This document shows positions 54,936 to 64,000 of a stretch of DNA of 64,000 nucleotides, piece by piece. Source of the stretch: Chamaecyparis obtusa (Eukaryota > Streptophyta > Pinopsida > Cupressales > Cupressaceae); assembly GCA_027943335.1 (NCBI GenBank), contig BSBK01004089.1, positions 2,832,001-2,896,000 on the forward strand, read 5' to 3'. The position numbers and the translations under genes are program-made. Position 1 is the stretch's first letter; each line of letters starts with the position of its first letter. The notes beneath the pieces were generated by a model. The model ran no database searches and was not told the DNA's origin. It worked only from the letters and a program-made list of their open reading frames with translations.

Positions 54936-57060
54936 TGTGTGTGTGAAAATTGTACCTAGTTGCGGACACAACCCTTCAATAAAACATTAGAGGTCAGCAA
55001 AATAAAAAACTGCAAGTAATTGAAACTACGCTAACTGGGCAATTTACTGCCTTCTAGTAGGTGTGAGTATGTATTCTCAGATTAGACCGAGATCAGTGAC
55101 AATGCAACACCTAAAAGAAGGATTTAATGCTAAAAGATGAATGTAGAATGAATGCAAATTAATCTATATTTTTGTATTTTCTATGCAATAAGATGAAAAA
55201 CTTGATATGAATCTAATATAGAATTGAATGAAATGATATGCAGATTTAATCTAACAATGATATGGATTGATATGAAAAACTATGAAAAAATATGAATTGA
55301 TCTCACAAAGTCGCCTGTCGCAAAATCTTGATTCTTCGTATGTAATTTTGCCAGAGTAATTGTGCAAATTCCAGAGATATCTTTGTGAAGAGCTGAGCCT
55401 TGTTTTTATAGAAATCCAGGGCTTGAGGATGCCTTGAGAAAATCCATAAATCACTCTTGATAAAAACAGGTTGATTTTTGAGTTAACAAGAAATTAAGAA
55501 TAAATAAACTCATTAAATCATGCAAAAGCAGTTTTTATCTTAAAATAGAGTTTAGTTCTCTTTTTCAACTCATCATCATATGTTGAGTTTAGAAAGTTAA
55601 CAAATTGAAATTGAAAATTGATTTAAAGTTAACTACTTTTTTTATTGTGCATGATTTAATATGAATTAATTTAATAAATAAAGTGATTTATCTTCAACTT
55701 AACTAATTTTTGAAATAATTGATTTATGGGTTAATCAATTATTAAATCAAACTTTATTCCAATTAAATCATTAAATTTGACAACTTTGATTTTAAATCAA
55801 TTAAATAAATATTCAATTGATTGTTTGTAGGAATTTTGATTTATTGCCAAAATAAAAACAATACTAATTAGGAAGAAATGCAATTAAATCTAATTAAATA
55901 ATTAAGTGACAGAATTAAATTAATTAATTAAATATTCATTATATTTAATTAATCAACTTTAAGATAAATAATGACATTTATTGCCAAATAATATTCAATT
56001 AAAGATAATTATGATAAATTAGGAATATTCAAGGAATATTCCCTAATGCAGAATTAAGATAATCAATTAGGTTTTTGATAAACTGATGTGTAGATGTGCC
56101 TTAGGTTAGGACTTTGATGTCGATTTTGATTGAATTGTTGATGTAAGAGGTTAATGAACCTATAACGCATTTTTGAGGTATTACATTTTGCCCCTCTTTG
56201 AATTACTGTGTGAAGCTCAGTGGTTCAAAGAATAATTTGTGTTTGATGATGATGAAAGATAAACTGAGTTCGAGATAGAAAGTGATTGAAAGATTGGAAA
56301 AAGTTGATTCAGGTCCTGGTTGACCAAGAATTGTGATGATGTCAACTATAGCAACAACAAACTGATGATTACAAAAAAGTATCAAAATGCCTGAATCTGA
56401 ACCTTATAATTACGAAGAAGTGAGTGACCTGATTCCAAACCTGATTGTCCAAAGGAATTGAAATGGTATCACATTTGAACCCTTCAGTTATGAAGAACCA
56501 AGGAAATAACACTAATGAACTGATGGTTACTAAAAACTGATACAGTTTACAAGATTGATTAGGATACCAGATTGATATGGATCTCGATGAATCTGATATG
56601 CCCCAAGCAACAAGGTCTTTTGATGAATCAACAACTAGACGTGGTTGTTGTCTTGATTACTAAGGAAAGATTTGATTTACAAACTTGATTGATGTGCAAT
56701 ACCATGCCCCCTTCGGGATGAAAATCAAAATCTGACAAGAAAAGTTGGTGTTAAATGGTTTAGAAGCATGTTAATTGATTTGAGAAGTGGTTATACACAT
56801 TTGAGAACATGTTCTGCATCGTTTAGAGGTCCTGGAGACCAAGTTTGACTAGGTTTGACCATGAGTTGACCATGGGTGACCAAGTTGAAATTTTGATAGT
56901 TTGATGTAAGATAATTAGTTAAGTTGAATTCTAGATTTTTGTGATGATTGAAGGTTGATGATGCAAGCAGTCGACCGTCCTGGGTCTGAAAATTTGAAAT
57001 CTCTATTTTGACAATATAAATGATCTCAGATTTTGATTTTGATCCCGAAAATGGATTCTA
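54936..57060 (-). repeat. LTR Y (3' LTR of B2)
   Basis: 2125-bp partner of 41631-43760. It starts TGTGTGTGTGAAAATTGTACC on the + strand, exactly as that copy does, and cuts the B1 pol sequence. On the minus strand the inner end reads TAGAATCC where the other copy has TGAACCC, so the TG is damaged. Its inner flank is the B2 3' region. No perfect target duplication is seen; the 5 bp before it are GTTCA. Confidence 0.75.
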
Positions 57061-58600
57061 CTTGCTATTTCGTTGGAGGGACCTTCATATAATGGTCAGT
57101 CCTTGTGTCATGTTAAGCATTATTTTGAAGAATCATTTAAGTATCAAGTTGATTTAGGCAATCGTGAGATAAATGCAATCATGCAAAGTGAAAAATGAGA
57201 TGCAAACCTAAGACCTAAGACCTAGGACCTAGTCACTGATCATGTGTCGGTCATTTTCATCATTGAATTTTTATTAGGTAACTGGATAAATCAATACAAC
57301 ATCCACTAGTTAGGAAACTATGAATATATGAATATTGATTTTTGTGCCCAAGTCAATACAACGCCCACTGGCTAGACAACCATGGACATATGAATATTGA
57401 TTTTGTTTTCAGAATGTCAAATTAGATATAAGCACCAACGCACAAACACCAGGATGACCTAAATATCATGTCCATTTTGATATAGCAATTTGTATAAGCA
57501 TCAAAACATGAACGTTGTGATGACCTGAATACACCTTGTGAAACAAATATGCCAAACAACCGAGAGATCATTTAGAATCCACTGTGAATTACCCACAGTG
57601 ACCCTTTATCGTTCACATCCTTGGGTAAGATTGTGTTTCATAGTAGGAGTAAGATCTCACTCAAAAGACAATAGTTAGATCAAACTTCCTTTAATTGTTT
57701 GGGTATCAATGTTTGAGGTACTCATGGCCATCCAACATGTGATGGAGGCTCTTACAGATGGACACCATTTCAATCCAGAATTTCCAAAGTTGTTAGATTT
57801 TCACTCAAAGCAGAAAATAAAGAAAAGATTATGCCCCAGTCATCACTCTCTAAATCCTGTAAAGGACATCATCAAGAGCTCAAAAGGACACAATATGCAA
57901 AAATCTCAATGCGAATCAGTAAGCATACAAGGAGATAAAAGCATGTGAAGCATAGATTGTTTTCATTCATGTTGATGTTTGATTGCGTTGTTGTAGATGC
58001 AAAATCCTTTCTCGAGAGGAGATTGACTGACTGACTCGGATGTAGCTTCAAAGGACCCTGACTGGATATGACAGGTCTGAGATACTGAGGACTATAGGAT
58101 ATGACTTTTATTGCCCCCAAGTTTGAAACATTGATAGGAGACAGACACTTTTGTCAATTGGTGTATAGACCGACTTTATTGAAAACAGGAATGTAGAAAC
58201 AAACCAGGAGATATGTACAAACTAAAGAAAGACCTAAAGCTGGGAGAGACCAAGATTGCACTGATAGATGGAGTGTTTTGAACAAGTGGCACCCATTTTC
58301 TGAGTTTTCACCATCTTGGCAGAGATTCTATTTTTTCTACCAAGTCGCCTTTTTCTAAGTTTTCACCAAGGCACTTTTTCTTTTTCTCATTTTTTTGTAT
58401 TTTTCATTTTTTTCAATTTTTTTGTACTTTTGATATTTTTCAATTTTTTTGTACTTTTTAATTTTTTTGTGAATCATCAAGGCTCCTATTGCTAGGTTTT
58501 CACCAAAATGTTCATTTTTTTAGGACTTTTTCTAATTTTTATGATTTTTTCAGAACATTTTTGAATACTGAATGCCTTAGGCATAGAATTTCTTCAGATG
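57061..58600 (-). other. B2 3' non-coding region
   Basis: Collinear with 46880-46990 plus 48523-49840 of B1. Lacks any ORF of note. It joins LTR Y directly, with none of the PMD-bearing 3.1 kb present in B1. Contains the T-rich GGTTTTCACC tract and hairpin at 58300-58520. Confidence 0.65.
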
Positions 58601-58618
58601 GAGAACATTGATTGGTTC

Positions 58619-59530
58619 TCAAAGCTGTTCTCCTTTATTCATTGAGAGTTGATAGGCTCTAGAGCCAAAAGTAGCAATGATAACAAAGGGACCCAGCCAG
58701 TTGGGTTCAAACTTCCCCTTGCGCTCTTTATGTGATTGATTTTTAGGATTCTCTCTCAAGACTAGATCGCTGACTTGAAATTCTCTGTGTCTGACTTTCT
58801 TGTTGTAGCCTCTAGACATTCTTTTTTGATATACTCTGAAATGATCATATGTTGCTTGTCTGCGCTCATCTAGTAGTTCAAGTTCTTGCAACCTAGACAC
58901 TCTGTAGTCATCATTAGTTACTAGACCATGCATTCTGATTCTTAGTGATGGGATTTTAGCCTCAATAGGTAGTACTGCTTCAGACCCATAAACTAAAGTG
59001 AATGGTGTAGCCCCAATGGGTGTTCTGATACTTTTTTTGTAGGCCCAAAGAGCTGGATTGATCATGAGATGCCAGTCTCTTCCTATTTTATTAACTGTAT
59101 GGTGTAATATTTTCAATAGATTCTTGTTTCAAGCCTCTACTTGTCCATTCCCTTGAGGATAGTAGATAGATGACCAATGTTGTTTAATCTTGAATTTAGC
59201 ACATAGATCATCTAAGTCTATGTTCTTGAATTGTCCACCATTATCTATGACTATAGAGTGTGGAATACCATACCGACATATGATGTAGTTCAAAATGAAC
59301 ATAAAAATTTGCTTGCCGGTTGCTTGAGTCAAAGGGACTGCTTCTACCCATTTTGTGAAATAGTCTATAGCTGTAATAATATGGGTATGCCCATTAGAAG
59401 AATGAGGATGTATGGCTCTTATAAGATCAAATGCCCATTGGTGAAAAGGTCATTGTGTAGTAAAGGGAATTAGATCTCTCCCTAGTGCATGAATTAAGTT
59501 ACCATGTACTTGACACTTTTGAAAATTCTT
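58619..59530 (-). pseudogene. B2 integrase
   Basis: The zinc region (KCQVHGNLIH near 59495), then the core: YFTKWVEAVPLTQ, YGIPHSIVIDNGGQFKN and YYPQGNGQVEA, then after one TGA (59126, Ser in the family) NKNLLKILHHTVNKIGRDWH. The C-terminal domain is open for 165 codons and has RVSRLQELELLDERRQATYDHF, then GKFEPNWLGPFVI, typical of Ty3 integrase ends. Another stop sits near 59455. Better kept than B1. Confidence 0.88.
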
Positions 59531-59929
59531 TGCAAACTTGATAGCCTCTTTTTCTATTTTAGGCCAATAGTACCTAGCCCTAATAAGTTTTCAACCTAGT
59601 GTTAAACCATTGGAATGTGATCCACATATACCCTCATGGACTTCCTCTAATGCATGTTGAGACTCTTCTCATTCTAAACATTTAAGGAGTATACCATCTA
59701 GACCTCATTTGTACAGATCGTTACCAATGATGACATACTGAGATGCATTGCGGATAAGTTATCATTTCTCATGGAGGTTAAAGGATTCAGGATTGATTTG
59801 GTCTTGGAGGTATGAGAATAGGCTTTTGTATTAGGATGAATCATGACCAAAAATAGTGCAGATCATGTGGGTTTTGGGCGAATCATATGCAGGATAAGAT
59901 AGTGCTTCCACCAGGAACTCGTAGTGTAG

Positions 59930-60395
59930 CTCATGTTCAGGCTACTGTAATAAAATAGATAGCATTGCCATAGCATCATCAGCTTTGTTCTTTGATCTAG
60001 GAATTTTCTCAAATGTAATAGATATGAAATATTTCTTTAAATCATCGACCATTCTCTTGTATGGGATGAGCTTTCCATCTTTCATTTGATACACATCATT
60101 GAATTGATGTATTACAAGTTGTGAGTCTCCATGAATGTGTAGTTATGTTACCCTCCATTCAATTGATATCTTCATGCCATTAAGAAGGGCTTCATATTCA
60201 ACAATATTGTTTGTGCAAGGAAACTTTATTCTGAATGCTTTAGGGATTGAGTATCCTTGACGAGTGATGAACAATATACCTACTCCAGATCCATTCTGTG
60301 TATAGGAACCATCAAAGAATAACTCCCATGCTCTACAAGAAAGATTCATGATAGAAGAATCTAGGAATTCCATTTGCCTTAGTGTATCATCAAAC
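59930..60395 (-). pseudogene. B2 second RNase H domain
   Basis: WELFFDGSYTQNGSGVGILFI, then NNIVEYEALLNGMKI, then a stop (near 60143) and IHGDSQLVIHQFNDVYQ, ending NKADDAMAML. All four acidic positions (FDGS, VEYEAL, HGDSQ, DDAMA) are present, unlike B1. It places B2 in the dual-RNase-H Tat lineage. Confidence 0.85.
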
Positions 60396-61717
60396 AAAGG
60401 TGCGTCATCCAGTTGATCTGCAATTACTTGGCCCTTGGTAGCTTTTATTTCAACATATTCAATGTCAAATTCACTTAATAGCATCACCCATTTAGCTAAT
60501 CTACCTATGAGGGCAGCTTTGTTTAGTAGGTACTTTAGTGGATCAATCTTAGCTACCAAATGTGTGGTATAAGCTAACATGTAGTGTCTCAGTTTCTGTG
60601 ATACAAAGATCATAGTTAGACAAGATTTCTCAATCATTGAATAGTTCTTCTCATATGCTACCAATGTTCTACTGATATAGTATATAGCTCTTTCTTTCTT
60701 GTTCTCATCATGTTGTGCTAGCAGTGCCCCCAGTGATGTATCTGTAGCAGAGACATATAAGATCAATGGCTTCCCTTGAACAGGAGGCATCAAAATAGGA
60801 GGATTGGATAGATATTTCTTGATATGATTAGAGTTCTTTTCACATTCCTCATTCCATGCAAAAGTCATAGCTTTATGTAATGTCTTTGTAAAAGGTTGTG
60901 ATATGTCTGATAACTGAGATATGAAATGTTTGATTGATTGCACTCTCCCTTGTAATGTTCTCATTTGGCTGATATTATTGGGAGGTTGCATCTCCATGAT
61001 AGCTTTAACCTTTTCTAGTTCTACTTCAATTCCTTTCTTGGAAACAATGTAGCCTAAGAGCTTTCCAGAAGTGACACCAAAAGCACACTTCTTAGGGTTC
61101 AGTCTGAGACTAAACTTCTCCATTCGATCTAGTATTTTTCTCAAATCATTTAGATGTTCAAATCTTATCATAGATTTTTCCAAATAATCATCAACGTAAT
61201 CCTCCATAGTTCAATGCATCATGTCATGAAAGATAGATGTCATAGCTCTTTGATATGTAGCACTAGTATTCTTAAGCCCAAATGGCATGACATTCCAACA
61301 GAAGGTACCCCACGCACATGTGAAAGCAATTTTCTCTTAATCTTCTAGAGCAATTTTGTTTTGGTTGTATCCAAAAAAACCATCCATTAATGAATACATC
61401 TCAAAGCCCACAGTCATGTCCACTATCATATCGATATTTGGTAATGGAAAATCATCCTTAGGGCATGCTTTGTTTACATCTCTAAAATATGTGCATACTC
61501 TTATAGATTTGTCTGGTTTTGACACTGGAACTATGTTAGAGATCCATTTTGCATAATTAATAACTCGGATGAATCTGACTTTTAGTAGTTTCTCTAATTC
61601 AGCTTTGACCAAGAGTGCAACATGTGGATGCATCTTTCTCAATTTTTTCTTAATAGGTTTGAAGCTGGGAGCTATAGATAAATGGTGCATTATAAGATCA
61701 GGATCCAACCCTGGCAT
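60396..61717 (-). pseudogene. B2 reverse transcriptase and first RNase H
   Basis: Starts MPGLDPDLIMHHLSI, then MHPHVALLVKAELEKLLKVRFIR, VPVSKPDKSIRVCTYFRDVNKACPKDDFPLP, SLMDGFFGYNQNKIALED (then a TAA), FGLKNTSATYQRAM, and after another stop MEDYVDDYLEKS with the catalytic YVDD. It continues into the RT connection and RNase H (LYVSATDTSLGALLAQ, YYISRTLVAYEKNYSMIEKSCL). The 354-codon open stretch 60143-61207 covers RT thumb, first RNase H and the start of the second. Two stops in the RT palm make it inactive. Confidence 0.88.
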
Positions 61718-61774
61718 ATCTGAATATTTCCATGAAAATTTGAACTTCTTTTATGTTAGGAATGTAGTAAATTT

Positions 61775-63060
61775 TCACTTTTCTTCTTCTGATAAGGATT
61801 GTGCTACATGGATCAACTGTGGTTCTTCTATTGTTCCCAAGTTGATAGATTGAATGGGCTCAATCAGTACTAGAGATCTGTCATGTAAATGACTCAGAAG
61901 GACATCAAATATCTCATCCTTAGGTGCCTCAAAGAGGTTTTCACCTTCGGATACGTCTTTTATTTTTACTTTTGTAGGTTCTGAGACTGCCATAAAGTGG
62001 TTTTCACCCTCTAACTCCTTTTATTTTTATTTTTATTCATATTCTTTTGACTAAGATACTTGATGTCCGACTCTATCATGCTAACACTTAGTTCACCGAT
62101 GGAATTCATCATAGGCTCAACTGCATTAAGGTAGCAAGCAAGGGCATAGTCATTTGGAAAGGTATAAATACCTTGGCTCAGATTCATGGAGGTTTGGTCA
62201 AGAAGTTTGGGATGTTGGGTAGTCAAAGTGGTGAAAGATTGGGAAATAGTGTTTACAAATATGGATCTATCATCATTGGTCCTAACCTGACTCTTGAGTT
62301 TGAAGGTGATATTATAACTCAAAATGTTCAATTTGTGAATAGGCTCAATGTCATTGTGGGAATCCATTTTAGCCATAGGTGGATCAAACTCGTTAAGTTC
62401 ATCATTTCGTTGTAGACTCACATTGGGTTTAGTTGCATATTGGTGAATAACATCAATATGTTTTTTCTATGATAAGCTCATCTTCCTTTGGAATGGCTCC
62501 CCATTCATAGTCATTTGATTCCTCATCTATGCCTATAGGAAATCTGAGAACATGTGTAAAGTTAGGATGGATACCCCAAGAAGGGTTACCCTCATATTCT
62601 GATTTGAATTCATACTCATGAGAATATGTCACAGAATAGCTACCACCTTCCTCCTTGTCTATTTGGTTTTCCTCAAGATCAACTGGTTCTTGTGGTGCAA
62701 CTGTCTTGTGTTCCATAGTAGGTTCTTTTATTTCTACTACATTGATGTTCTCCTTATTTTTCTCTTCATCTTTGAGGAGGTCTAGTATTTCTTTGGGAAA
62801 ATGCTCATAAGGAATGACCTCATTAGTAGTGTCTGAATCATCACTGTCAGATTGTGGTGTTTCTTCCTTTGGTTGAATTGTTGTTGACAATTCAATCTAT
62901 TCTAAGACATGTGGACAGTTTTTGCTAAGATAGAAAGGCTTCTTTTGATATCCTAGACCTGTTGTATTCTTGTTTGTTTGGCCACGATGATCAAGAGGTG
63001 ATAGAAGACCCTTACCTTGTAGTCCTAGAGGTCCTTTTCTAGTATATCCCATTTTTGTGG
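61775..63060 (-). pseudogene. B2 protease-RT linker with G-patch-like block
   Basis: Near 63055-62930 the minus strand reads MGYTRKGPLGLQGKGLLSPL, then GLGYQKKPFY, which is the G-patch-like block that Tat elements carry between protease and RT (family knowledge). It is followed by acidic, low-complexity segments (SDSDDSDTTNEVIPYEHFPKEILDLL; NPSWGIHPNFTHVLRFPIG) and by the segment 61775-61993 leading into RT. Several stops separate these pieces. Confidence 0.7.
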
Positions 63061-63235
63061 TCAATTTGTCTCTTGGTCCATATGACTTCTGAGGAATTTT
63101 TCTTAAAGTGGAGTCACATTTTTGGACTGATTAGGATTGAGACTCATCCTTGTATAACCATGCAAGCACAACTTCTTCCTCGTCAAACTCTTTTTTAGAT
63201 ACTTGCTCTGTGACAAAGCTTCAATTAAATATGAC

Positions 63236-64000
63236 CTAGGATTCTTTAGCTGTGAGTTTTATTTTGTCAAAAGGTTGTCCATAAGATTTTGGGGACAATG
63301 GGAGAGATGTGAGAGATAAAATAGGTTCCATTGTGTATTCTCCCATGCCATTGTCTTTGATTTTGACTTCTTTAGCAAGTTCTTTTATCTTGGATGTTGA
63401 AGCAATATCTAGTTTCTTAGTGGAAGATTCTCTATTATTAGGAACAAGTTTATGAATACTTACTTTCAATGCAATGCAAGTGGTGGATAGATCAGCCAAA
63501 ATCTTTACCTCTACTCCTTCATAAGGAAATTTCACACATTGATGGTATGTGGAAGGAATAGCTCTCATTTCATGTATCCAGGGTCTCCCTAGAAGGATGT
63601 TGTAAGCCAAAGGTAAATCAAGAACTTGGCATGTGATGTCTCTAATAACTGGACCTATTTTGATAGGTAAGACAATTGTTCTTTTGGAAGATCTTTCTTG
63701 TTCATCATATGCCTTGATAGTTATCTTCTTCTTAGGATCAATGGCAGCTTCAGATAATCCCAACTATGTGATCAAGCTATAAGAACATATGTTTAGACTA
63801 GCACCTCCATCTATCAACACGCATTTGACATGATGATTTTGGATCAAGACTTCAATGTGCAAGGGTTGGTTATGCAGATGACTCAATGAATTGTCATCTT
63901 CCTCTGAAAAGGAGATATACTAGGGTGATGTCAGATTACCAACCATAGTCTGAAATATGTCTAGATCAAAGATTGTCAGGAACATTAGAACCAAGCAGAG
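63236..64000 (-). pseudogene. B2 aspartic protease (window edge)
   Basis: Minus strand near 63845-63790 reads VLIDGGASLNIC, the retropepsin active site with Asp-Gly-Gly in place of Asp-Ser/Thr-Gly, as is usual in Tat-type elements. After one stop (near 63766) 175 codons are open: LGLSEAAIDPKKKITIKAYDEQ, then VIRDITCQVLDLPLAYNILLGRPWIHEM, the ILLGRPW flap and helix motif of Ty3 proteases. Upstream HNQPLHIEVLIQNHHVK matches the linker before the active site. The gag half and 5' LTR lie beyond 64000. Confidence 0.85.

Noticed and set aside
54936..54945. TG dinucleotide run as a mere microsatellite
   Set aside because: The identical run begins the other LTR at 41631 and marks the exact point where B1 homology stops, so it is the LTR terminus rather than a random simple repeat.

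Overview
The window looks like nuclear DNA from a seed plant with a large, repeat-rich, AT-rich genome. A gymnosperm such as a conifer would fit the nested Tat-type Ty3 elements, old LINE and Copia remains and very low gene density, but that is inference; nothing here fixes the species. No bacterial operons, rRNA, tRNA or CRISPR arrays were seen. The only gene that reads as intact is an mTERF-family organelle protein gene at 33446-34618 on the minus strand.

Left part (1-12737). A decayed Ty3 gag fragment (1-480) is followed by a structurally complete non-autonomous LTR retrotransposon, called element A here (821-7558, minus). It has 1.7-kb LTRs, a 5-bp target duplication, a primer-binding site, a polypurine tract and one long ORF with membrane segments, a G-patch-like motif and a Cys/His motif. 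Element A sits inside an older foldback repeat. From 7564 to 12737 there are short tandem repeats, a broken GRF zinc-finger gene piece, a NOG1 (nucleolar GTP-binding protein 1) gene piece, three neighbouring hairpins of which one includes the NOG1 tail in inverted duplication, and what looks like one end of a CACTA DNA transposon.

Middle part (12738-41630). Two related LARD-like elements (C1, 12738 to about 18470; C2, 36380-41630) carry the same proline/serine-rich ORF and the same 219-bp tandem duplication. Between them lie a DUF4283 (LINE ORF1-type) pseudogene, a PPR gene fragment, a decayed Copia pol with a DNA-transposon-like insertion, a LINE ORF1-only insertion with a 15-bp target duplication, a hypothetical broken ORF, the mTERF gene and a LINE reverse-transcriptase fragment into which C2 is inserted.

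Right part (41631-64000). This is a nest of Tat-lineage Ty3 elements on the minus strand (dual RNase H, G-patch between protease and RT). B1 starts with a 2.13-kb LTR at 41631, carries an antisense plant-mobile-domain (PMD) pseudogene next to that LTR, and continues into degraded integrase, RNase H and RT. B1 is interrupted by a solo LTR related to element A (46996-48517, TSD AGATG), by another solo LTR (53958-54634, TSD GTTCT), and by B2. B2 is a sister element whose 2.13-kb LTR (54936-57060) abuts the cut B1 pol and whose protease runs off the right end. B2 has no PMD module. The nesting model explains most junctions, but no target duplication could be tested for B1 or B2 because their other ends lie outside the window.

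Almost everything is mobile-element sequence. The most unusual points are the membrane/G-patch/Cys-His ORF of element A, the antisense PMD module present in B1 but absent from B2, the NOG1-tail inverted duplication, and the ORF1-only LINE copy.
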